From an uncultured Bacteroidales bacterium (GTDB lineage Bacteria > Bacteroidota > Bacteroidia > Bacteroidales > UBA932): a stretch of 64,000 nucleotides of DNA. How positions within the stretch are numbered: the stretch's first letter is position 1; every line of letters starts with the position of its first letter. The notes beneath the pieces were generated by a model. The model saw nothing but the letters and a program-made list of their open reading frames with translations, had not been told where the DNA came from and searched no databases. The DNA is taken from positions 98,638 to 162,637 of the forward strand of contig CAJODR010000004.1 of assembly GCA_905233275.1 (NCBI GenBank), written 5' to 3'. Below, one piece after another: positions 9,089-17,045 of the stretch. A program made the position numbers and the translations under genes.

Positions 9089-9679
9089 ATGAAACGAATC
9101 CTTATTCTGGCAGCATTCCTTGCCGTTTCCGCCGGAGTGGCGGCCACCGTGGTGTCCAACCGTTCCGCCGCCGTCAGCAATCCGGAGAAGACATTCGTCT
9201 TCGAGACCCTTCCGACCAATGTCGAAGAGCTGAAAGCCCTCCCTGAGGCCACTCTGAAGGATCCCTATGCCGTCGCAGCCCTCAGCGTCCTGGCCCTTAC
9301 CCGTTACGAAGAAAGCCTCGACGACTGCTATGAGATGCTCAATTTCCTGAAAGGCCCCGATCCGCTAAACGCCTATCAGAAAACCTTCCTCAAGGACCGT
9401 TTCCGCGGCAATAAGTATTATAAGGTATTCTCATTCTTCAAGGGGGCCACTCCGGAGAACGGCTACACCCCCAGCCAGCCCTACACTATCACAGTGAGCA
9501 CCAATTCTTACTCATTCCAAAGCGAAGGCTGGGCGACAATGTACCTCACCTCCGGCGGTGCCGACAGCCCCCGTCCCGTCAAGCTCCGCCAGAAGAAATC
9601 CACCGGAGAATGGTTCCTCAACGAGATCCAATACCTCTCCGACATCCGCGTCCCCGCCGAAGAAGATCCCTGGAACTAA
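9089..9679 (+). CDS. DUF6935 family exported protein
   Basis: A 196-residue protein with a clear N-terminal signal sequence (MKRILILAAFLAVSAGVAA). The mature part resembles DUF6935: KDPYAVAALSVLALTRY, the MLNFLKGPDPL segment, GATPENGYTPSQPYTITV, and the C-terminal SGGADSPRPVKLRQKKSTG with LSDIR and EEDPWN. The family's function is unknown; the signal peptide places it in the periplasm or outside. It stands alone, running towards a convergent exported-protein gene 18 bases away, with no strong terminator between them. Confidence 0.75.
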   Translation: MKRILILAAFLAVSAGVAATVVSNRSAAVSNPEKTFVFETLPTNVEELKALPEATLKDPYAVAALSVLALTRYEESLDDCYEMLNFLKGPDPLNAYQKTFLKDRFRGNKYYKVFSFFKGATPENGYTPSQPYTITVSTNSYSFQSEGWATMYLTSGGADSPRPVKLRQKKSTGEWFLNEIQYLSDIRVPAEEDPWN

Positions 9680-9697
9680 GAAGCGGCTTTCGCGCCT

Positions 9698-10210
9698 CTA
9701 ATAATACCAGATCGCGTTCGGGTCATCGGGATTGATGACGCGACGGACTGTCACCTCTCCGGCACGGGGAGGGAAGAGGATCTTGGGCTGGCTCCCGACT
9801 GCGATTGTCAGGACCTTGAGGGTTTCGCTCTGGACGCCGATCAGCTCCAGTTTCGGATTCTTTGAGAGGTCGATTTCGGTGACGTCGCTCTCGCCGAGAT
9901 AAACTTCCTTGAGATTGGGGAATTTGGCGAGGTCCTCATAGGTCATCACGTCGAAAGGATCGATCCTGTAGCACACCAGATTGAGGACGGTAAGCGCTTC
10001 GGCCTCTTCTTTTGAGAGGAATCCGTCCTGGTTGGCGTCGCCGGACATTATGGCCCTGCGGCCTACATTCTTGTCAGCGAAATCCTTAAGGGCTTCGGGG
10101 TTGGCCTCGAAAGGCCTTGGCATCTGCGCACTGGCAGCGGGTCCGGTAAAGAGTCCCGCCAAAACGACCAGGGACAGCGCCAGACTCATGATTGTCGCGT
10201 TGCTTTTCAT
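9698..10210 (-). CDS. Exported protein with an EF-hand-like loop and leucine-rich-repeat-like segment
   Basis: A 170-residue protein with a signal peptide (residues about 1-31, ending PAASAQ). One EF-hand/dockerin-like calcium loop is visible, SGDANQDGFLSKEEAEAL, with D-x-N-x-D-G and a closing acidic pair, followed by a short leucine-rich-repeat-like stretch (FPNLKEVYLGESDVTEIDLSKNPKLELIGV spans about three strands). ATG at 10208-10210 is preferred to a 51-codon upstream extension that has no signal sequence and runs into the divergent promoter region. A calcium-stabilised surface or periplasmic protein is plausible; no specific function is recognised. Confidence 0.65.
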   Translation of the reverse strand: MKSNATIMSLALSLVVLAGLFTGPAASAQMPRPFEANPEALKDFADKNVGRRAIMSGDANQDGFLSKEEAEALTVLNLVCYRIDPFDVMTYEDLAKFPNLKEVYLGESDVTEIDLSKNPKLELIGVQSETLKVLTIAVGSQPKILFPPRAGEVTVRRVINPDDPNAIWYY

Positions 10211-10267
10211 AGTAATTTTTATAGCGAATTGATTATCAGCGTGTACGCCGCAATTCACTTCAAATAA

Positions 10268-10299
10268 TTTGCCACTTATGCAAAATCGCCGTATCTTTG
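10268..10299 (+). promoter_or_regulatory. Bacteroidota promoter for tryptophanase
   Basis: TTTG at 10268-10271, a 20-base spacer and TATCTTTG at 10292-10299. The ATG is about 40 bases further, and the leader contains no tnaC-like short reading frame. Confidence 0.75.
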
Positions 10300-10338
10300 T
10301 GCACTTTTTTACCGAAAACCACAAAACACTGAACTGAA

Positions 10339-11715
10339 ATGGAACTTCCTTTCGCCGAATCATGGAAAATAAAAATGGTGGAGCCTATCCGCCGCAGCAC
10401 CCTTGAAGAACGCCGCAAATGGCTCGCCGAGGCCCATTACAACGTGTTCCAGCTCAAGGCTGAGCAGGTCTATATCGACCTCCTGACAGATTCCGGCACC
10501 GGCGCCATGTCAGACCGCCAGTGGGCCGAGATGATGCTAGGCGATGAGAGCTACGCGGGCGCGACCTCATTCTACAAGCTGGAAGCGATGATCAAGCGGC
10601 TCTTCGGGATGAATTACGTCATTCCCACCCACCAGGGCCGTGCAGCTGAGAACGTCCTGTTCTCATATCTCGTCAAGGAAGGCAACGTCATTCCCGGCAA
10701 CGCCCATTTCGACACCACAAAGGGCCACATCGAGGCCCGCAAGGCCAAAGCGATCGACGTCACCGTGGACGAGGCCAGGGACACCCAGCTCGAGCTTCCC
10801 TTCAAAGGTAACGTCAACATCGAGAAGCTCCGCCAGGTCCTCGAAGACAACAAGGGCAACGTCCCCTTCATGGTCCTCACCGTCACCAACAACACGGTCG
10901 GCGGCCAGCCCGTATCCATGGAGAATATCAAAGCGACATGCGCCCTCTGCCATTCGTACGGCGTACCGGTCGTGATGGACAGCGCCCGCTTTGCGGAAAA
11001 TGCCTACTTCATCAAGACCCGCGAAAAGGGATTCGCCGACAGGACCATCAAGGAAATCGTCGCTGAAATGTACACCGACGCCGACGCCATGACCATGTCC
11101 GCCAAGAAGGACGCCATCGTCAACATGGGCGGCTTCATCGGCATGAAACGCAAGGAATGGTACGAAGGCGCCAAACTCTTCTGCATCCCCTTCGAAGGAT
11201 ACGTCACCTACGGCGGAATGAACGGCCGCGACATGAACGCCCTCGCCCGTGGTCTTGACGAGAACACCGAGTTCGACATGCTCCACACCCGCATCCACCA
11301 GGTCGCCTATCTCGCGTCAAAACTTGACGAATACGGAATCCCCTACCAGCGTCCTGCCGGCGGCCACGCCATTTTCGTCGACGCCGACAAGGTCCTCGAC
11401 CGCATTCCCAAGGAAGAATTCCCGGCCCAGACGCTCACCTGCGAGCTCTACCTCGAGGCCGGTATCCGCGCCTGCGAAATCGGCTACATGCTCGCCGACC
11501 GCGACCCCGTGACGAGGGAAAACCGCTTCGGCGGCCTCGACCTCGTACGCCTCTGCATCCCCCGCCGCGTCTACACCGACAACCACATGAACGTCATTGC
11601 CGCAGCGATGAAAAACGTCTACGACCGTCGCGAAACAATCACGAGAGGCGTCGCAATAGAATGGGAAGCGCCCCTCATGCGTCATTTCACAGTTCAGCTG
11701 AAGAGATTGGGTTAA
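10339..11715 (+). CDS. tnaA: Tryptophanase (PLP-dependent beta-eliminating lyase)
   Basis: Cleaves tryptophan to indole, pyruvate and ammonia in the cytoplasm. The 458-residue protein has THQGRAAE (cofactor-phosphate region, about 97-104), MDSARFAENAYF (213-224) and the Schiff-base lysine in MSAKKDAIVNMGG (Lys257 by homology). Tryptophanase is favoured over tyrosine phenol-lyase because the segment after AGIRACEIG has isoleucine where the phenol-lyase has its substrate arginine, and the C-terminus reads RHFT, not RFFT. No tnaC leader or tnaB permease is adjacent, so the E. coli regulatory scheme is absent. Its stop codon shares TTAA with the convergent GH28 gene. Confidence 0.85.
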   Translation: MELPFAESWKIKMVEPIRRSTLEERRKWLAEAHYNVFQLKAEQVYIDLLTDSGTGAMSDRQWAEMMLGDESYAGATSFYKLEAMIKRLFGMNYVIPTHQGRAAENVLFSYLVKEGNVIPGNAHFDTTKGHIEARKAKAIDVTVDEARDTQLELPFKGNVNIEKLRQVLEDNKGNVPFMVLTVTNNTVGGQPVSMENIKATCALCHSYGVPVVMDSARFAENAYFIKTREKGFADRTIKEIVAEMYTDADAMTMSAKKDAIVNMGGFIGMKRKEWYEGAKLFCIPFEGYVTYGGMNGRDMNALARGLDENTEFDMLHTRIHQVAYLASKLDEYGIPYQRPAGGHAIFVDADKVLDRIPKEEFPAQTLTCELYLEAGIRACEIGYMLADRDPVTRENRFGGLDLVRLCIPRRVYTDNHMNVIAAAMKNVYDRRETITRGVAIEWEAPLMRHFTVQLKRLG

Positions 11716-13049
11716 TACGTCTCCAGACGCACTTTTTCGAGAGTAATCATTCCGGGATCGTCTATTGCGGTCCCGGTTTTTTCGTAGAAGAATACAGCGT
11801 CGCGGACGGTAATACCGTGGATCATTGCGATGGTGCCGGAAGCCTTGATTGCGGTCATGCAGCCCCTGCAGGTCACCCTCTCGATTAAGATGTCGGTGAA
11901 GTCGGGGACGAATGCCGCCGTGGTCGCTGCCACATTGTCCTCATGCCCGGCCGGGCGGTCGGCGTACGACGTCTCGAAGACAATGGCCTCACCGGCGATA
12001 TCCGCCATCACTATGTCGCTGATGCGGATGCCGGAAGTCTTCCCTCCCCTCTCGGGAGCACTCTTGAACCGCAGCCCGGTGTCCGTACCCATGAATGTAT
12101 TGTGGCGAACGATGACATTTTCTATTCCTCCGGAGAATTCCGACCCGATGACAAAGCCGCCGTGGGCGTGGAATACCGTATTCCCTTCGATGAGAATATC
12201 CTTGCAGGGACCGTCCTTGAGGGCTTTTTCGCCGGCTCCTGCCTTGAGGCAGATGCCGTCATCGCCCACGTCGACAGTGCAGCCTCGGACAAGGACTCTG
12301 CTGCTCTGCATGATGTCGATGCCGTCGCCGTTCTGGGCGTTCCAGGGGCAGCGGACCGTGACGCCCTCAATCCGCACGTCAGTGCACCTCTGGGGCACGA
12401 GGTGGAATTTGGGCGCATTCTGGAGAGTAACGCCTGTCACGCTCACCCTCTCGCAGTCGGTGAAGCGGACGAGGTGGGTGCGCATCTTCTCCTGAGCCTT
12501 GGCGTCGGGAGCGATATCGTCGTAATGCTTGAGTCCGAACGGATACCAGAGCTTGCCGCCGTCGTCACTCGTGCCGCCGCGGCTGAGGAAGGCCTTCCAT
12601 TCGACATCGCTCACCTTGCCGCGCTTTACAGCACGCCACCAGGAGCCGTTGCCGTCGATGATTCCTTCGCCGGAAATACTGACGTCGTGGCTCTTGGAAG
12701 CCGTGATACAGGGCTTTACGGAGCCGCTTACGACGAATTCGGACTTGTCCGGAGACATGAGGATGACGGCACCCTTCTCGAGGTGGAGGTCAATGCCGCT
12801 CTTCAGCACAATCGGCCCCGTGAGATACAGGCCCTCCGGTACGTTGAGATGACCGCCGCCCTGCTTGGACAGTGCCTCAACGGCCTTGCGGAATGCTTCG
12901 GTATTGGACGTAATTCCGTCGGCGACGGCGCCGAATTCGGTCACGGACACCTGCCGGTCGGGAATACGGGCAGCTTCTGGATTGATCTCCTGGGACTCTG
13001 CTACGGCGCAAGACAGCAGGAGCCCCGCCAATATGGGAAAAATTCGCAT
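11712..13049 (-). CDS. Glycoside hydrolase family 28 (polygalacturonase-like)
   Basis: Predicted exported pectin-type hydrolase. The 445-residue protein has a signal peptide (about 1-19) and a right-handed parallel beta-helix with the GH28 signature spread over the turns: NGDGID at 240-245 (in place of NTDGID), GDDGICLK at 262-269 with the aspartate pair, HAHGG at 294-298 and RFK at 327-329. The catalytic aspartates are therefore kept. No transporter or other pectin enzyme adjoins it, so it is not in an evident polysaccharide locus. The gene downstream of its start side (YczE/YitT-like) is 8 bases away and may share its transcript. Substrate among galacturonans is not deducible. Confidence 0.88.
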   Translation of the reverse strand: MRIFPILAGLLLSCAVAESQEINPEAARIPDRQVSVTEFGAVADGITSNTEAFRKAVEALSKQGGGHLNVPEGLYLTGPIVLKSGIDLHLEKGAVILMSPDKSEFVVSGSVKPCITASKSHDVSISGEGIIDGNGSWWRAVKRGKVSDVEWKAFLSRGGTSDDGGKLWYPFGLKHYDDIAPDAKAQEKMRTHLVRFTDCERVSVTGVTLQNAPKFHLVPQRCTDVRIEGVTVRCPWNAQNGDGIDIMQSSRVLVRGCTVDVGDDGICLKAGAGEKALKDGPCKDILIEGNTVFHAHGGFVIGSEFSGGIENVIVRHNTFMGTDTGLRFKSAPERGGKTSGIRISDIVMADIAGEAIVFETSYADRPAGHEDNVAATTAAFVPDFTDILIERVTCRGCMTAIKASGTIAMIHGITVRDAVFFYEKTGTAIDDPGMITLEKVRLETY

Positions 13050-13057
13050 AATATCAA

Positions 13058-13723
13058 TTATTTAGAGGCAAACACCTTGTCCACCAGCGGATCGGTGAGT
13101 TTCATACAGAGCCCTGTCAGCACAGCCTGCAGGAGCGTTCCTTCACGGATTACGTATGTCGTACCGTTTCCGGTGAAGAGACCGAAGAAAATGAGCGCAA
13201 GGATTACCGTCAGTATCACCAGCGACACATCCAGGATAATCTTTATGAAGCTGAATTTGGCTCCCGTGCGCTGCGAGACGACCACGAGCGACGAATCGAT
13301 GGGAAGAAGCCATCCCTCCCCCACCACTTCGAGCCGGATCCCGATTGCCGTCAGGACTATGGCCACGAAAGTGAGGAGCAGCTGCATCGCATAGTTGGCC
13401 GAGGGGGCGTCAATGGCGTTGAACGCCCAGATGAAAAAGTCGATCAGGTATCCGAAAATCAGCACCGGAAGCACCTGGATCGCATGTGTCCACTTGAAAT
13501 CCTTGCGGAGAATGCATGCCTGCAGCACGATGAACGAGATATTGAATATCCAGGTGAACGTGCCGATGGAAATAGACGTAAACTTAAGTCCGAGGATCGT
13601 CGGGACGCAGGAAAGCGGCGCAATTCCGAGATTGGACTTGATGGAAAGTCCGACTCCCAGGGCCGCTATGATAAGTCCGAGGGTTGAAATGCCGTACCTG
13701 ACAGCGAAACTTCTTTTAGCCAT
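13058..13723 (-). CDS. YczE/YyaS/YitT-type membrane protein (DUF6198-like)
   Basis: A 221-residue protein with about five hydrophobic segments, opening RYGISTLGLIIAALGVGLSIKSNLGIAP, the form seen in the YczE/YyaS/YitT group. Function is unproven. The ATG at 13721-13723 follows the -7 box (13731-13738) by only 7 bases, so the transcript may be almost leaderless; a longer frame reaching 13864 would cross the divergent kinase gene and is rejected. It lies 8 bases upstream of the GH28 gene on the same strand. Confidence 0.72.
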   Translation of the reverse strand: MAKRSFAVRYGISTLGLIIAALGVGLSIKSNLGIAPLSCVPTILGLKFTSISIGTFTWIFNISFIVLQACILRKDFKWTHAIQVLPVLIFGYLIDFFIWAFNAIDAPSANYAMQLLLTFVAIVLTAIGIRLEVVGEGWLLPIDSSLVVVSQRTGAKFSFIKIILDVSLVILTVILALIFFGLFTGNGTTYVIREGTLLQAVLTGLCMKLTDPLVDKVFASK

Positions 13724-13730
13724 AACCCTG

Positions 13731-13767
13731 CAAATATACGAAGTTTTCGGTTTTTTTTGTATATTTG
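13731..13767. promoter_or_regulatory. Divergent -7 boxes for the YitT-like gene and the sensor kinase
   Basis: Reverse-strand TATATTTG at 13731-13738 and forward TATATTTG at 13760-13767, 21 bases apart. Each gene's -33 region would fall on or beyond the other's -7 box, so the two polymerases may exclude each other. Neither has a clear TTG box. Confidence 0.6.
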
Positions 13768-13793
13768 AAAAATTTCGCCCTCTCGCAGTAACA

Positions 13794-15767
13794 ATGACAA
13801 AGCGCCTAGCATTATTCTTCATCCTTCTCGCCGGCTTCCTCCAGCCTGCCATTTCCCAGAACAACGATTACGACATCGACGACGAATGCTTCGAGTACAT
13901 GAAGCAGGCTGAAGCCCTCATCGGCAAGCCTGGATTCGACGAAGTCAACGCAAAACTGCTCGCAAGAGCCAAGGCCAAGGGCGACGAAAAGGCCAGGACC
14001 ATCTACTACGTCGAATGCCTCAAGCACGTGACCAAACTCCGCCCCACAATATCCAAGGCAGAGGATCCCCGGGCATACGAGAAGGAGATGATGCGTATTG
14101 AGCAGGACATCAAGAAAGCGTTCGAGGAGCTCAAAATCGTCTCCCGCGAGACAGGTTACAAGCAGTATTATTACTACGCCTACCAGCTGATTCGAAACTA
14201 TTATTTCACCACCAGGCAATACAGCGCCATGATGGACACCATCCTGGAGATGCGTGAGACGGCGATCCAGGAAGGGGACGAATACGGCAAATGGACGAGC
14301 GACAAGTACATGGTGTCAATGTACCTCACATACGACGACTACAAGAATGCCAAGCGGTACCTGAAGGAAGTCCTCGGAATATACGAGACCTCTGAAGATG
14401 AAACCATCCTGCGGCAGTCTGTCGCTCATACATATCTGGAATATGCTGAATGCTTCCCCGTCGGGAGCGACTCGATGAGGCTCATGGTCGCAAAGTCAGC
14501 AGAAGTAAACAACGGCCTCCAGGACACCTGCCGCCGCAATGTGTACCTCGCGACATTCGCCCTGCTAGACAGGGACATCAAATCATATAAGTCATATCGT
14601 GACGAAGCCCTTTCCAGCCAATACGGCTCCGTCGTCTCCAAAACGCTGCCGATCTATTTCAAACTCACCGACGCGGTAGTCGACGGAAGTATCGACAAAT
14701 ACGGCAGCTCACTTGATTCCCTGTCCACTCACAAGGAGATTATGATGCTGGAGGCGGTAGCCGAGAGCTGGGGGCACAACAAGACCGCCCTCATCCTGGA
14801 GAAAGCCCTGACCGGCAGGATGCGCGAGAAAATCGCCAATCTCAACGAGATCAGTCTCTCCGAATTGGAAGTCCAGTACGGCAACAAAGTCCTTCAGGCA
14901 GAGCTGGACGCTTCAGAGGAAAGAGTCGAGAGAATCACGAGGATTCTGATCATTCTCGGCGCCGTCATACTTGCCGGCCTCATAGTATTCCTCCTGCTGC
15001 ATATCCGGACACTCCGCCGCGCCAAACGCAATGACGAAAAACGCATCACCGAGCTCACAGAAGCCAACGAGCGCGTACGCTTCGCCAATGAAGCCAAGAC
15101 CAGGTTCATCCAGAACATGACCCACGAAGTCAGGACTCCGCTCAACGCAATCACCGGATTCTCGCAGCTCCTGTCGCTCCCGGACGGCATGTTCTCGGAA
15201 GAGGAAAAAGCTGAATTCTCCAGCCACGTCATGACCAATACGAAGATGCTGACGATGCTTCTCGACGACATCCTCCATTCGTCCGACATGGACTCGGGGA
15301 CATACTCGATTACCATCGAAGAATGCGAATGCGGCGCAATCTGCCATGAATCCATCAGCTCCGCAGAGCACCGTCTGCAGCCGGGCGTCCAGATTCATTT
15401 CCTTCCCGAAATCGAGCTCCCGTTCACTCTGAAGACCGATCCTCTCCGCGTGCAGCAGGTCCTGACCAATCTCCTTACCAACGCCTGCAAGCATACGCCT
15501 TCCGGCGAAATCAGGCTTGGATGCTCGCTGAGCGAGGATAAGGAAATGCTGACATTCACCATCGAAGACACCGGCTCGGGTATTCCGGCCGAGGATGCCG
15601 AGCGCATATTCGACCGCTTCGTCAAGCTCAACGATTTCGTCCAGGGCACCGGCCTCGGACTCAGCATCTGCCGCGACATCACGACGCGCCTGGGCGGAAA
15701 AATATACCTGGACACCTCTTATACCGGAGGGTCCAGGTTTGTATTCTCAATTCCTGTAAAGAAATAG
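13794..15767 (+). CDS. Sensor histidine kinase with exported helical sensor region
   Basis: A 657-residue inner-membrane kinase. A signal peptide (1-21) leads into a periplasmic, tyrosine-rich alpha-helical region (about 25-375) that looks TPR-like, then one membrane span (about 383-404), a short coiled linker, the phosphoacceptor box MTHEVRTPLNAITGF (His444) and a HATPase domain with NLLTNACKHT, DTGSGIP and GTGLGLSICRDI. There is no receiver domain and no response regulator nearby, so it is an orphan kinase whose partner must be elsewhere. The ATG at 13794 is chosen because it begins the signal peptide; the longer upstream frame overlaps the divergent gene. Confidence 0.9.
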   Translation: MTKRLALFFILLAGFLQPAISQNNDYDIDDECFEYMKQAEALIGKPGFDEVNAKLLARAKAKGDEKARTIYYVECLKHVTKLRPTISKAEDPRAYEKEMMRIEQDIKKAFEELKIVSRETGYKQYYYYAYQLIRNYYFTTRQYSAMMDTILEMRETAIQEGDEYGKWTSDKYMVSMYLTYDDYKNAKRYLKEVLGIYETSEDETILRQSVAHTYLEYAECFPVGSDSMRLMVAKSAEVNNGLQDTCRRNVYLATFALLDRDIKSYKSYRDEALSSQYGSVVSKTLPIYFKLTDAVVDGSIDKYGSSLDSLSTHKEIMMLEAVAESWGHNKTALILEKALTGRMREKIANLNEISLSELEVQYGNKVLQAELDASEERVERITRILIILGAVILAGLIVFLLLHIRTLRRAKRNDEKRITELTEANERVRFANEAKTRFIQNMTHEVRTPLNAITGFSQLLSLPDGMFSEEEKAEFSSHVMTNTKMLTMLLDDILHSSDMDSGTYSITIEECECGAICHESISSAEHRLQPGVQIHFLPEIELPFTLKTDPLRVQQVLTNLLTNACKHTPSGEIRLGCSLSEDKEMLTFTIEDTGSGIPAEDAERIFDRFVKLNDFVQGTGLGLSICRDITTRLGGKIYLDTSYTGGSRFVFSIPVKK

Positions 15768-15779
15768 AAGTTATTCCTT

Positions 15780-17036
15780 TTAGAGATTGAATTTGACCAT
15801 CGTGAGTATACGGTGGTTGGTGACGTTGTGGGCCTCGCTGACCATTCCATAGTGGTCAAGGGTGCCGTAAGCGGCAGTGGTGAAGTCGTACTCGACGGCG
15901 AACTGGAAGCGTCCCAGTGTGTACATGACGGTCGGGGTAAAGCGGATGATGCTGTCAATATTGGCGAATCCGTTGGAACTGAAGTAGAAATCATCCATCT
16001 TGCCGTTGCCATTGCCGTCGTAGATTGCCTCGATGGTACCGAGATTCTTGTGATAGCCGGCCATGCCCATGAGGGTCCACCTCGGGGACAGTTTGTACTG
16101 TGCGGAGAGGAATGAGGTCCAGTTCTGGAAAGGAGTGTATTCGGCGGAAATGCCGTCTGCCTTGATGCCGCAAACCGCATAGCCGCTGTTCATCTGCATG
16201 TTGTCCGCAGCCTGTCCGTAAGTGGTCTTGGCCTTGATCTGGAAGTCTCCGGCGGTATACTGGAGATAGAGGAACGGAGAATATGACATGAACCATTCGT
16301 CATATTTCTTACCGGTCTTGGACTCGTAACCGTAGTGGGGACGGAGAGTGAGTATGTCGACACCGGCACGGCCGAGGAAGCCGCCCTTCTTGAAGGAGAG
16401 GCCCGCGTAGATCTCGGGGATGGCATGACGCTGGTACTTGTTGGTCTTGCCGTCGGGACCGTTGGAGATGTACTGCATGTTCTCGATGAGGGCTCCGGTA
16501 AAGCTCACGCCGCCGCCGATATTGAGATTGTACTGGATCTGGGCACTGCGGTTGAACGGGCTGAAGGGTGCCGCGGTCTCAAGGTTGATGCAGTGAGCCA
16601 TATCGGCGGCCATGGGGTGCCATGTCTGGCCGATGAGGAGGCTCGATTTGTCCCAGCCGAGGGTCATGTAGGCCTGGCGCATACGGAATACGCCGACCGT
16701 GCCGCTGAGGCAGTAGAAGTCGCCTTCGATCTTGCCACCCATCTTGACACCGTTGATCTCATATCCGAGGACGTCGAGTCCGAGACGGGTAGTGATAGCC
16801 TGGAAGTTGTAGCTGGAAACGGCGTTGACGTCATTGCCTCCGACGACATTCTCGTCCAAGGGAAGGAAGAAGAACATATCCTCGGTAAGGGACTTGGTCG
16901 CCCTCGAATCGAAGAATGCATAGTTGCGGATAAATCCGTAAGGCTTGAAGTGATAATCCTTCACTTCGTCCTGCGCTGAAACAGCGGTGCCCAGGAAAAG
17001 GGCACCGGCTGCTAAAAGTATTGCACGTTTTTTCAT
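15780..17036 (-). CDS. Outer-membrane porin (DcaP-like)
   Basis: A 418-residue protein with a signal peptide (MKKRAILLAAGALFLGTAVSAQ), an N-terminal FKPYGFIRNYAFFDSR strand typical of DcaP-like porins, GQTWHPM, and alternating aromatic beta-strands to the end MVKFNL. It begins 9 bases after the stop of the SLC13 fusion gene, so the two form an operon; the likely job is to let that permease's anionic substrate through the outer membrane. Substrate specificity is inference from this pairing. Confidence 0.75.
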   Translation of the reverse strand: MKKRAILLAAGALFLGTAVSAQDEVKDYHFKPYGFIRNYAFFDSRATKSLTEDMFFFLPLDENVVGGNDVNAVSSYNFQAITTRLGLDVLGYEINGVKMGGKIEGDFYCLSGTVGVFRMRQAYMTLGWDKSSLLIGQTWHPMAADMAHCINLETAAPFSPFNRSAQIQYNLNIGGGVSFTGALIENMQYISNGPDGKTNKYQRHAIPEIYAGLSFKKGGFLGRAGVDILTLRPHYGYESKTGKKYDEWFMSYSPFLYLQYTAGDFQIKAKTTYGQAADNMQMNSGYAVCGIKADGISAEYTPFQNWTSFLSAQYKLSPRWTLMGMAGYHKNLGTIEAIYDGNGNGKMDDFYFSSNGFANIDSIIRFTPTVMYTLGRFQFAVEYDFTTAAYGTLDHYGMVSEAHNVTNHRILTMVKFNL

Positions 17037-17045
17037 TGAGATCTG

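Noticed and set aside
10300..10338. tnaC-type leader peptide before tryptophanase
   Set aside because: The leader is under 40 bases and contains no short reading frame with a tryptophan codon.
10339..11715. Tyrosine phenol-lyase as the identity of the beta-eliminating lyase
   Set aside because: The residues that distinguish the two enzymes (isoleucine in ACEIG, histidine in RHFT) match tryptophanase.
13395..13793. An N-terminal extension of the sensor kinase
   Set aside because: It runs through the divergent membrane-protein gene and both promoters; the signal peptide starts at 13794.
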